Assembly: GCA_028288775.1 (NCBI GenBank)
Contig: JAQGHP010000362.1
Coordinates: 1 to 5,789 of the forward strand
Direction of reading: 5' to 3'
DNA: 5,789 bases
DNA from: Phycisphaerales bacterium
GTDB lineage: Bacteria; Planctomycetota; Phycisphaerae; Tepidisphaerales; Tepidisphaeraceae
In this document: piece by piece, positions 1-5,789 of the stretch
Position numbering within the stretch: the stretch's first letter is position 1
How the letters are laid out: every line of letters begins with the position of its first letter
Notes under the pieces: model-generated
Databases searched by the model: none
What the model was told of the DNA's origin: nothing
Seen by the model: only the letters and a program-made list of their open reading frames with translations
Translations under genes and position numbers: made by a program

Positions 1-1033
1 AGCCCATCAGCAAGATGAAGATCGTGCCTAGCGTGATCATGAGGTGAAACGAGTAGTAGAGCAGCTCGATGTTGTCGGGCCACTGGTCCTTGGGAAAGTC
101 TTCCAGACCGTGCACGAAACTTCCAAAATGGCCATAGGCGAGAAAGCTGAGCGCGCCGGGGACCTCGATCGGGTTGTCGAGCCTGTGAGCCGCGACGTTG
201 GGCTGCCCGATCATCGCGACGCCCGCCATGGGACCGCCGACGAATCGGCCTTCCATCGCGGCCAGCGTGACAGGCTGGTGCTTGCCAACCATTTTCGCCT
301 GCTGGTCGCCGGTCGGAAACGCGACGAGAACCGAAGCGATCAACCCCATCAACGTCCCGCCGCGCAGGTAGAGTCGAGCCTGCGTCGGATGCAGCCCGCG
401 CAACGCGTAGAACGCGCCCACCGCGGCGACGACGAACGAACCGGTTACAAGAGCGGCCGCCTGATTGTGGGCGCACTGCACCCAGGCCCATGGATTGAGC
501 AAATACGCGCTGAGACTTGCAATGCCCAACGATCCGCCCGCTTCGATTTGGTGACCCACGGGATACTGCATGAACGCGTTGGTCACCAAGATGAAGTAAG
601 CGGAAATCCAACTCCCCACCGCAACCGCCAACGCGGCCACGAAGTGAAGTCGCGGTCCAAGCCGTTTTTCACCGAAGATGAGCGCGCCGATGAAGGCACT
701 TTCCAGAAAGAACGCGAACATGCCTTCCATTGCCAGCGTTTGTCCGATGACGCCGCCGGCGTACTTGGAGAAGTCCGCCCAGTTCGTCCCGAACTGAAAC
801 TCCATCGGAATGCCGGTCACCACCCCCACGGCGAAATTGAGCCCGAAGATCCTGGCCCAGAACCGCACGGCCTGGTTGTATTTCTCATCGCCGCTCCGCA
901 GGGCGCGCCACTTCCAATAAACAAGGAACCACGCCAGACCCATCGTCAACTGCGGAAAGAGATAGTGATAGGTGATCGTAAAGCCGAACTGAATGCGGCT
1001 CCAAAGGGCGGGATTGCTGACGAGGGAGTTCAT
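1..1033 (-). CDS. cydA: Cytochrome bd-type quinol oxidase subunit I (5' part, cut by window edge)
   Basis: Membrane subunit of the bd-type terminal oxidase, which oxidises quinol and reduces O2 to water in the cytoplasmic membrane. 344 codons are visible; the C-terminal part, including the region of the third haem ligand (E. coli Met393), lies outside the left edge. Several hydrophobic helices are visible. Residues that match E. coli CydA by eye are His23 (E. coli His19, haem b595 ligand) in ITYHYLFP, Glu103 and Glu111 (E. coli Glu99/Glu107) in LAMEGMFAFFLES, and His189 (E. coli His186, b558 ligand) in QCAHNQAAALVTG. In the quinol loop, VTLAAMEG (255-262) keeps the Glu of E. coli Glu257 but has Thr256 where E. 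coli has Lys252. The ATG overlaps the panD stop as ATGA, with a GAGGA site only 4 bases upstream (1038-1042), so translation is probably coupled. Subunit II (cydB) would be expected next, off the left edge. A cyanide-insensitive-oxidase-like subclass is possible. Confidence 0.94.
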   Translation of the reverse strand, partial: MNSLVSNPALWSRIQFGFTITYHYLFPQLTMGLAWFLVYWKWRALRSGDEKYNQAVRFWARIFGLNFAVGVVTGIPMEFQFGTNWADFSKYAGGVIGQTLAMEGMFAFFLESAFIGALIFGEKRLGPRLHFVAALAVAVGSWISAYFILVTNAFMQYPVGHQIEAGGSLGIASLSAYLLNPWAWVQCAHNQAAALVTGSFVVAAVGAFYALRGLHPTQARLYLRGGTLMGLIASVLVAFPTGDQQAKMVGKHQPVTLAAMEGRFVGGPMAGVAMIGQPNVAAHRLDNPIEVPGALSFLAYGHFGSFVHGLEDFPKDQWPDNIELLYYSFHLMITLGTIFILLMG

Positions 1034-1440
1034 TGCGTCCTCGCACCCACGCAATCGAGTTGATCGAGATCCAGTGCCGGGACCACCGCGTACGCGTCGG
1101 AGTCATAGTCAAGGCTCCTGGCGGGACGGTTGCCATCGCAGAAGATCACCTTGGCGCCGGGAAAGGCCGCCGCGGCCTGGTATGTGATGAAGATGAGTTC
1201 GTCGCCGACCTCGCCTTGGCGCGCGGCGGCGCCGTTGAGCGAGCAGACGGTATCCGGGCCGGGGACGGCGTAGGTCACCCACCGCGCGCCGTTGCTCATA
1301 TTCAGGCAATGAACCTGCTCATAGGGCAGGATGCCGGCTGCGCGCATCACGGACACGGGGATGGTCTGCGAGCCGTTGTAATGTAGCGATTTGCCGGTCA
1401 CGCGCATTCCGTGGACTTTGGCGGCAACAAAGGTTCTCAT
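1030..1440 (-). CDS. panD: Aspartate 1-decarboxylase family protein (pyruvoyl-dependent), PanD-like
   Basis: PanD makes beta-alanine from L-aspartate for pantothenate and CoA synthesis in the cytoplasm. It is made as a proenzyme that cuts itself at Gly-Ser to form a pyruvoyl group. This 136-residue protein keeps the family residues: Lys8, His10, Tyr21, the Gly23-Ser24 cleavage pair, Arg53, Thr56 and Tyr57 in NGARWVTYAV, and Asn69-Gly-Ala-Ala-Ala in the SLNGAAA motif. Two features differ from the usual form. The cleavage site is followed by QTIP rather than the common (I/V/C)(T/A)ID. The protein also ends in a roughly 30-residue tail rich in Asp, whereas E. coli PanD has 126 residues. The start is supported by AAGGA (1448-1452) 7 bases upstream, overlapping the stop of the preceding broken panB ORF. 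Its stop overlaps the cydA start. It is probably a working decarboxylase. A paralog with altered substrate preference is the main alternative. Confidence 0.9.
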   Translation of the reverse strand: MRTFVAAKVHGMRVTGKSLHYNGSQTIPVSVMRAAGILPYEQVHCLNMSNGARWVTYAVPGPDTVCSLNGAAARQGEVGDELIFITYQAAAAFPGAKVIFCDGNRPARSLDYDSDAYAVVPALDLDQLDCVGARTQ

Positions 1441-1450
1441 GAAATAATCC

Positions 1451-1585
1451 TTAATGCTCGGGACTCCAATGCATGATCCGAATCGGCGTTGACGGAAACC
1501 GGATAGGCAGTATCACGATGCGCTCGCCGCGCTCTTTCATGAGCGCAAGGTCGGGCACACGAATTTTGTTAGAGATGCCGGCCAT
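1451..1585 (-). pseudogene. panB: Truncated panB remnant (ketopantoate hydroxymethyltransferase N-terminus)
   Basis: From an ATG at 1585 the reading frame gives 44 residues. The first 26 (1508-1585) match the N-terminus of PanB, with the pattern K-I-x-VPDL-x-x-MK-x-x-GERIV-x-L that normally continues into TAYDYP and the barrel with its VGDS motif. After GERIVIL the resemblance stops. An unrelated tail of 18 residues (1451-1507) follows, then TAA. A complete PanB has about 260-280 residues, so the catalytic barrel is missing entirely. The ATG has a strong GAGGAAAGAG site at 1594-1603 with 8 bases of spacing, which suggests it was once the real start of a translated panB. Intact panD follows after 10 bases, and pan genes are commonly neighbours (for example panB-panC-panD in Bacillus subtilis). 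The likely history is a deletion that removed most of panB, perhaps with panC. The match rests on a short segment recognised by eye. Confidence 0.68.
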
Positions 1586-1687
1586 GAGATATTCTCTTTC
1601 CTCACGACCGTCGTTGCTCGAGAGTTCGAAGGAACACGCGCACCAGGGCCGCTGGTACGACCCCGGCACACGCGTGATTTCGCTCAT
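1451..1687 (-). CDS. Small hypothetical ORF of 78 residues containing the panB remnant
   Basis: This frame opens with an ATG that overlaps the dehydrogenase stop as ATGA (1684-1687), the same arrangement as the ribB/ligase and panD/cydA junctions. It runs through the internal panB start into the panB remnant. Residues 1-34 include a WCACSFELSS segment with two Cys and a very polar DGREEREYL stretch; I do not recognise them as any family. Residues 35-60 are the PanB-like segment and 61-78 are an unrelated tail. No convincing Shine-Dalgarno precedes the first ATG (only a weak TGGGG). The polar stretch is partly the coding image of the panB ribosome site, which argues that residues 1-34 may be a by-product of the spacer. 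It could instead be a genuine short gene, or the head of a gene lost in the same deletion. An automatic annotation would probably call it a hypothetical protein. Confidence 0.4.
   Translation of the reverse strand: MSEITRVPGSYQRPWCACSFELSSNDGREEREYLMAGISNKIRVPDLALMKERGERIVILPIRFPSTPIRIMHWSPEH
1594..1603 (-). promoter_or_regulatory. Strong Shine-Dalgarno site in front of the panB remnant
   Basis: The minus strand reads GAGGAAAGAG here, 8 bases before the ATG at 1585-1583. It is the evidence that the internal ATG, not the coupled ATG at 1687, was the original panB start. Confidence 0.6.
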
Positions 1688-2682
1688 GCGGTTGCCCCAG
1701 CCAGCGCATTGGCTTGGCTGTCCTTCTTCGCCACCGAGGGCGTGCTTTGGCCATTCGCGCGCAGCTTGAGAAGTCCGATCAGCACCTTGTTTTCTTCTCG
1801 AGCCAGCTCTTCGACCGAACGCCCCGCGGCCTCGCGCATGACGCCATTAATGACGGTTTGCTTGAGCTGTGGCGTGATGTTCGGAGTGCCAAGCGCCTTC
1901 ATCATGCCCTGCAGTGGATCCATGAGATGGGCCATGAAGTGCTCGATTCCACCTGCACCTCCGCCGAGATGCCATTGCAGGCTTTGGCCCATCACGCCCC
2001 AGCGCAGCCCCGGCCCATAGGAAACGGCGGCGTCGGTGTCCTCGACGCTCAGCACGCCTTGCTCGATAAGGTAGAGCATTTCGCGGTAGAGGGCCGCCTG
2101 CAGGCGGTTGGCGACATGGCCCGGGAGCTCTTTCTTTAGATGAATCGCCTTCTTGCCAATTGACGTATAGAACGCAATTGCCTGTTTGATCGCTTCGGGC
2201 GACGTCTTGGCGCCGCCGACGACTTCCACGAGCGGGATGATGTGCGGCGGATTGAACGGATGGCCGACCAGGACGCGCTCGGGATGCTTGCATTTCGACT
2301 GCATGACGCTCGGGGTGATGCCCGAGGAACTGGAGGCGATGATCGAGTCGAGAGGAATGACTTCATCCATCTCGGCGAACAGCTTCATCTTGAAGTCTGG
2401 ACGCTCGGGCGCGTTTTCCTGGACGAGATCGGCCTGTGCGAGCGCATCCTTCATGTTCGGCGCGAAGCTCAAGCGGTCGCGCGTCGCGCCCTTCGAGAGA
2501 CCGATGTTCGTTAACTCTGCCCATGCTTCGTCCACGTACTTGCGCAAGTTGACTTCGGCATTTGGCGCCGGGTCGGTCGCGATGACGTCGAAGCCGCGGG
2601 CGAGGTATTGTGCCGCCCAGCTTGCGCCGATTACTCCCGTTCCGACGATGGCGATGCGATGAATGGGTTTGTCGTACGACAT
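1684..2682 (-). CDS. 3-hydroxyacyl-CoA dehydrogenase family protein, L-carnitine/lambda-crystallin type
   Basis: Soluble NAD-dependent dehydrogenase of 332 residues that would oxidise a beta-hydroxy group to a ketone. The N-terminal Rossmann fold has GTGVIG at 14-19 and an acidic residue (Asp37) at the end of the second strand, which favours NAD over NADP. The catalytic region has SSSSG at 117-121, GHPFNPPH at 140-147 (His141) and Glu153 in PLVEVVGG, the usual His-Glu pair. LPGHVANRLQ and a GPGLRWGVMG segment follow in the C-terminal helical domain. The GPGLRW segment and the overall length are typical of L-carnitine dehydrogenase and the lambda-crystallin/L-gulonate dehydrogenase branch rather than of fatty-acid oxidation FadB-type enzymes. 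The real substrate is not determined; a carnitine-like or short branched beta-hydroxy acid is plausible. The start has GGAG (2691-2694) with 8 bases of spacing and lies 2 bases after the propeller gene's TAG. Confidence 0.92.
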   Translation of the reverse strand: MSYDKPIHRIAIVGTGVIGASWAAQYLARGFDVIATDPAPNAEVNLRKYVDEAWAELTNIGLSKGATRDRLSFAPNMKDALAQADLVQENAPERPDFKMKLFAEMDEVIPLDSIIASSSSGITPSVMQSKCKHPERVLVGHPFNPPHIIPLVEVVGGAKTSPEAIKQAIAFYTSIGKKAIHLKKELPGHVANRLQAALYREMLYLIEQGVLSVEDTDAAVSYGPGLRWGVMGQSLQWHLGGGAGGIEHFMAHLMDPLQGMMKALGTPNITPQLKQTVINGVMREAAGRSVEELAREENKVLIGLLKLRANGQSTPSVAKKDSQANALAGATA

Positions 2683-2684
2683 GA

Positions 2685-3635
2685 CTATTTCTCCGTGTTA
2701 GGGGTTTGGATAAAGGCGATTCCAGTGAGGTTTCCGTTGGCGGCGACCAACGTGCGCTTCTCGGATCCGTTGAGCCGAGCGGTATAAACATCACCGACCA
2801 GATCGGTGACGAACATTCTGTCGCCCGCGACGTCGAGGGCGATGCCGATTCCTTCCATCAGATCCGTGACGATGATTTCCTGCGCCATCAGTTTGCCGGT
2901 CGCCGGATCGAACCGGGCGCGACTTACCGAGTTGCCGCGCGGTGGATTGCCGCGGTCGGTCCAGTACAGCACGTGGTTCTGCAAATCGAGTTCGAGGTCG
3001 ATCGGTTCGGGCAGGTGGTCGAACAGCACCTCGATGTCGCTGCGGTTGGCAGGCGTCTCGCCTTTCGGCGATTCGAGGTTTGCGCGGAAGATGCGGCCGA
3101 CTCCTCCGTTGTCCGGACCTTTCTGGGTCCAGTACAACTTCCCGCGCTGCGGATCGACGGTGATTCCGACGGACCACTTCGTGGCGTCGGGGCCGGGCCG
3201 AGAGTCGCCGCCGCTGGTGTCAAGCAGCGTCTCGACGTTTGCGCCGTCGAGGTTGCAGCGCATGACGCGCATTCCCTCGCGGTCGCACCAGTAAAGTTTG
3301 CCGCTGGCCTTCTCGAGATGCATCTGCTTAGGAGTGAAGGTGCCGCCCTCGGGGACGATGGTTCGTCGATTGCGCCCATCGAGATCGATGCGCTCGATTG
3401 AGCCGTCGTTCTTCTTTGGGTTCCCCATATTGGTCCAGAAGATGTGTCCGGCTTCGACATCAACCACAATGCCGTCGGGAACGCGGCATCCGGTCACGAT
3501 GGTCTTCAGCTCGGAACCATCGGTGTTTGCCGTGAAGATTCGGCCGGTGCTGGCCGCGTCGAGCACGAACAGGCGCTCACGAGTGGCTTTCTCGCCCGGC
3601 GCGCGCTTGGGGCCTTGAGTCTGTAACCTTGCCAT
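2685..3635 (-). CDS. YWTD (LDL-receptor class B-like) six-bladed beta-propeller protein
   Basis: A protein of 316 residues made almost wholly of YWTD-type repeats. Blade signatures are RLFVLDAAS near 21-29, IFWTNMG 65-71, LYWCDREG 114-121, LYWTQKG 167-173, LYWTDRG 223-229 and MFVTDLVG 274-281. The spacing of about 45-55 residues is what a single six-bladed propeller needs. Partner motifs such as DLDGxN and PDGIVVD recur ahead of the strands. The N-terminus is polar and basic (MARLQTQGPKRAPGEK) with no signal peptide or membrane segment, so the protein is predicted to stay in the cytoplasm, unlike the animal LDL-receptor propellers. No catalytic residues are evident. A sugar-lactone or SMP-30-like hydrolase role, or a binding role, cannot be chosen from sequence. 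Its position between the ligase (27 bases downstream of its stop) and the dehydrogenase (2 bases before its start) suggests a shared pathway. GAGGAG (3643-3648) with 7 bases of spacing supports the start. Confidence 0.87.
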   Translation of the reverse strand: MARLQTQGPKRAPGEKATRERLFVLDAASTGRIFTANTDGSELKTIVTGCRVPDGIVVDVEAGHIFWTNMGNPKKNDGSIERIDLDGRNRRTIVPEGGTFTPKQMHLEKASGKLYWCDREGMRVMRCNLDGANVETLLDTSGGDSRPGPDATKWSVGITVDPQRGKLYWTQKGPDNGGVGRIFRANLESPKGETPANRSDIEVLFDHLPEPIDLELDLQNHVLYWTDRGNPPRGNSVSRARFDPATGKLMAQEIIVTDLMEGIGIALDVAGDRMFVTDLVGDVYTARLNGSEKRTLVAANGNLTGIAFIQTPNTEK

Positions 3636-3662
3636 AGTCTGTCTCCTCGTAAAGGGAATTTG

Positions 3663-5153
3663 TTATCCAACTGCACGCTTCTGATGAGTCCAATAGCGCT
3701 CGCGCAGGATCCTCTTGAGGATCTTTCCCGAGCCGCTCTTGGGTAGTTCAGATTCTGAGAATTCGATGCGGCGCGGGACCTTGAAGTTCGCCAGCGTCCG
3801 CCGGCAATGCGCAATCAACTCGTCGGCAGTGAGAGCCTTTCCAGCCTTCAGCACTACGCAGGCGGTCACAAGTTCACCCCACACGGGATCGGGGATTCCA
3901 AAAACCGCCGCTTCTTCAACCGCCGGATGCGCGTAGAAGACTGCTTCGACCTCGCCGCAGTAAACTTTCTCCCCACCGGTGACGATCAAGTCCTTGATGC
4001 GATCGAGGATATAGACATATCCGTCGGCGTTTTGATAACCCAGGTCGCCAGTACGAATCATGCCGTCTCGAAATACAGATTCAGTCTCTTTCGGATTGTT
4101 CCAATAGCCTTGCATGACATTCGCACCGCGGGCGACCAACTCTCCCGGCTGGCCAACCTCCACTTGCTTGCCGGACTGGTCCACGACTCGCACATCGATC
4201 CCGGGACAGGGGCGGCCACAGGAGAGCAGCCTGTCTTCCGTGTGCTCATGATCCTGCAGACCCGTGAGAAAGCCGGTCTCGCTAAGCCCATAGCCTTGAA
4301 CCAGTTTCAGATTTGGGAAAAGCGCTCGAATTCGGCGGATCAGCTCCGGGGCAATTGGAGATCCGCCATACACCACCTGCTTCAAGCTGCTCAGGTCAAA
4401 GCGATTGAGATCAGGGAATTGGGTCAGGAAATTGAGCATCGTCGGCACTAACGCGGTGGCAGTAACGCGCTCACGCGCGACCGTCTCACAGAAACTCTGC
4501 ACGGTGAATTTTGGAATCGTGACTTGGTACGTACCGAACGCCGGCGCCGCAAACAGGGTTGGAAAGTCCAAGATGTGAAACATCGGCGCCGCGTGGAGAT
4601 ACACACCGCCTTCCTCATAGCGCATCCAGTAGTTGAGGAAGTGGATGTTTGAAAGCAGATTGGCGTGAGTGATTACCACCCCTTTGGGATGGCCGGTCGT
4701 GCCGCTCGTGTAGATCATGGCCAGGACCGATTCTGGATCATAAATCGCATCAGGAACCGATTCGTTGCTGGCGTCAAGCGGTTCTTTGTCGAGCACGAGC
4801 TCCCAGGACAAGCGGACGGTTGGGACGGGCAGCGATGAGTGACGGATCAGCCCGCGCGGGCTCGCGTCCATCAGGACATGATCAATTTCTATGGGGGACA
4901 GCCGCAAGTTTAATGGGATAGTAATCACTCCCAATCGACTGCACGCATAGATCAACTCGATGTACTCGGATCCGTTCGGAAGAAGAATTGCCAACCGGTC
5001 TCCGCGTGTAAACCCGTGATTGATCAGCGATGCGGCAACACGCTCGATTCGCTCTTGCAATTCCCGAAAGGTGATGCGCTTCTCGCCCAATCTCAGCGCA
5101 GTGTGCTGCGGATAGTAGCGGAGCGCTCGTTCGATGGTCTGTGTGTAGATCAT
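3663..5153 (-). CDS. AMP-forming acyl-CoA synthetase / acyl-adenylate ligase
   Basis: ANL-superfamily enzyme that activates a carboxylic acid with ATP to an acyl-adenylate and most likely transfers it to CoA. It has 496 residues from the chosen ATG. Core motifs appear in order: the P-loop AMIYTSGTTGHPKG at 145-158, GYGLSETG at 287-294, RTGDLG at 367-372 and DRIKDLIVTGGEKV at 384-397 (hinge and A8 loop), then PKSGSGKILKR at 471-481 with the catalytic Lys477. All key residues are present, so it should be active. It looks like medium- or long-chain fatty acyl-CoA and aryl-CoA ligases; the substrate cannot be read from sequence. A longer frame to 5255 exists, but those 34 extra codons lie within ribB. 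The chosen ATG overlaps the ribB stop as ATGA, starts with the usual FadD-like MIYTQTIERALRYYP, and has GGAG 8 bases upstream. Neighbouring genes suggest it supplies the acyl substrate for the dehydrogenase. Confidence 0.93.
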   Translation of the reverse strand: MIYTQTIERALRYYPQHTALRLGEKRITFRELQERIERVAASLINHGFTRGDRLAILLPNGSEYIELIYACSRLGVITIPLNLRLSPIEIDHVLMDASPRGLIRHSSLPVPTVRLSWELVLDKEPLDASNESVPDAIYDPESVLAMIYTSGTTGHPKGVVITHANLLSNIHFLNYWMRYEEGGVYLHAAPMFHILDFPTLFAAPAFGTYQVTIPKFTVQSFCETVARERVTATALVPTMLNFLTQFPDLNRFDLSSLKQVVYGGSPIAPELIRRIRALFPNLKLVQGYGLSETGFLTGLQDHEHTEDRLLSCGRPCPGIDVRVVDQSGKQVEVGQPGELVARGANVMQGYWNNPKETESVFRDGMIRTGDLGYQNADGYVYILDRIKDLIVTGGEKVYCGEVEAVFYAHPAVEEAAVFGIPDPVWGELVTACVVLKAGKALTADELIAHCRRTLANFKVPRRIEFSESELPKSGSGKILKRILRERYWTHQKRAVG

Positions 5154-5789
5154 TTTGCACACTCCGCATGTTCGGTGGTGTGCTCGACTTCGCGTCCCCG
5201 GCGATATCGCACCAGATCCGCGACACTGATCATGAGGAGGTCGTGTCGCTTGCAAAAGCCGACGAGATCGGGGACACGCGCCATCGTGCCATCGCGGTTT
5301 ATGATTTCGCAGATCACGCCAGCAGGATACAAACCCGCGAGCCTGGTGAGATCGACCGCTGCTTCTGTCTGGCCGCGGCGTTCCAATACACCGCCGCAGC
5401 GGGCACGGAGCGGGAAAATGTGGCCGGGTTGAGCAAAGTCATCTGGGCGACTGCGCGCGTCGAGTGCGGCGAGAATGGTTTGCGCTCGATCGTATGCAGA
5501 GATCCCGGTCGTCACGCCGCGTCGTCTGGCATCGACCGAAACCGTGAACGCCGTCTCGTGAAGCGCCGTGTTCTGCTGAACCATCGGCGGAATCTTCAGC
5601 TCGTCTAATCGCTCGCCCGTCATCGCCAGACAGATCAGGCCGCGACCTTTGGTGGCCATGAAGTTGATCGCCTCGGGCGTGATCATGTCCGCCGCGATCG
5701 TCAAATCACCTTCATTTTCGCGGTCTTCATCATCAACGACGACGACCATGCGTCCGAGCTGAAGTTCTCGCAGAGCTGCATCGATGGTT
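5150..5789 (-). CDS. ribB: 3,4-dihydroxy-2-butanone 4-phosphate synthase (RibB), 5' end cut by window edge
   Basis: Makes 3,4-dihydroxy-2-butanone 4-phosphate and formate from ribulose 5-phosphate, the four-carbon branch of riboflavin synthesis, in the cytoplasm with Mg2+. 212 residues are visible. The frame stays open to the right edge with IDAALRELQLGRM ahead of the first Met at 5749, a normal RibB N-terminus, so the true start lies just outside. The hallmark DDEDRENEGD occupies fragment residues 19-28, Cys53 matches the E. coli Cys66 position, GVTTGIS is at 91-97, PGHIFPLRA at 121-129 and CEIINRDGTMARVPDL comes later. The motif that is usually GHTEA reads GQTEA (139-143), placing Gln140 where E. 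coli has His153, a metal ligand. DARRRG also seems one residue longer than usual. The protein stops after the RibB domain (RYRRGREVEHTTEHAECAK), so no RibA GTP cyclohydrolase domain is fused, although the end resembles the RibBA linker. Its stop overlaps the ligase start. Confidence 0.92.
   Translation of the reverse strand, partial: TIDAALRELQLGRMVVVVDDEDRENEGDLTIAADMITPEAINFMATKGRGLICLAMTGERLDELKIPPMVQQNTALHETAFTVSVDARRRGVTTGISAYDRAQTILAALDARSRPDDFAQPGHIFPLRARCGGVLERRGQTEAAVDLTRLAGLYPAGVICEIINRDGTMARVPDLVGFCKRHDLLMISVADLVRYRRGREVEHTTEHAECAK
5162..5165 (-). promoter_or_regulatory. Shine-Dalgarno core deciding the acyl-CoA synthetase start
   Basis: GGAG on the minus strand, 8 bases before the ATG at 5153-5151 and inside the last codons of ribB. 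It supports the short 496-residue start over the upstream in-frame ATG at 5255. Confidence 0.55.

Noticed and set aside
44..1063. Long plus-strand open frame of 339 codons across the cydA region
   Set aside because: Its product is Arg/His/Glu-rich with no recognisable fold, and it lies antisense to a cydA with conserved haem ligands. It is a by-product of the GC-rich codon pattern.
1451..1507. Possible simple frameshift in panB rather than a deletion: in another frame the bases after GERIVIL read YPV, reminiscent of the TAYDYP motif
   Set aside because: The shifted frame continues with residues unlike PanB and reaches a stop after about 20 codons, before any VGDS motif. There is no room for the missing ~240 codons before panD, so a frameshift alone cannot explain it.
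2706..3401. Plus-strand open frame of 231 codons opposite the propeller gene
   Set aside because: No family resemblance and no supporting ribosome site seen. The minus-strand frame carries six regular YWTD repeats.
3636..3662. 27-base gap between the ligase and the propeller as a terminator or promoter site
   Set aside because: It is filled by the GAGGAG ribosome site. No GC-rich hairpin with a T-run and no -35/-10 pair is visible.
5154..5255. Upstream in-frame ATG that would add 34 residues to the acyl-CoA synthetase
   Set aside because: The added residues (Cys/Arg/His-rich) fall inside ribB coding sequence. The later ATG has a placed GGAG, a typical family N-terminus and an ATGA overlap with ribB.
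1..5789. Mobile elements, CRISPR arrays, tRNA or rRNA genes, defence systems
   Set aside because: No transposase motifs, spaced direct repeats, cloverleaf-like segments or defence-type domains were seen on either strand. Nearly all bases are inside the listed genes.

Overview
All the genes in this window lie on the minus strand and are packed head to tail, so it reads from the right edge to the left. In transcription order they are: a RibB-type 3,4-dihydroxy-2-butanone 4-phosphate synthase (cut by the right edge); an AMP-forming acyl-CoA synthetase; a six-bladed YWTD beta-propeller protein; a lambda-crystallin/L-carnitine-type 3-hydroxyacyl-CoA dehydrogenase; a small ORF carrying the first ~26 residues of a PanB (ketopantoate hydroxymethyltransferase) and then breaking off; a PanD-family pyruvoyl aspartate decarboxylase; and a cytochrome bd-type quinol oxidase subunit I (cut by the left edge). 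Three junctions are 4-base ATGA stop/start overlaps, one is a 2-base gap, and the largest gap is 27 bases. There is no room for an internal terminator and I see no internal promoter. This looks like part of one long operon whose promoter lies beyond the right edge.

The sequence is moderately GC-rich, with clear GGAG/GAGGA-type Shine-Dalgarno sites. The proteins look typical of free-living, respiring soil or environmental bacteria such as Acidobacteriota, Rokubacteria-like or deep proteobacterial lineages. The sequence alone does not settle the phylum. There are no tRNAs, rRNAs, insertion sequences, CRISPR repeats or phage genes.

Functionally, the ligase plus dehydrogenase look like a small catabolic or tailoring module: activation of a carboxylic acid, and oxidation of a beta-hydroxy acid, beta-hydroxyacyl-CoA or carnitine-like substrate. 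The propeller protein is of unknown role. Flanking it are genes for cofactor precursors: RibB for riboflavin, and PanB/PanD for pantothenate and CoA. A terminal oxidase follows. Whether this is a real pathway or a chance concatenation of genes is an inference.

The strongest anomaly is the broken panB next to an intact panD. Other points of interest are a Gln in place of the metal-binding His of RibB, a divergent processing-site neighbourhood and C-terminal extension in PanD, and a Thr where E. coli CydA has Lys252 in the quinol loop. I do not see a defence system or any other clearly new machinery.
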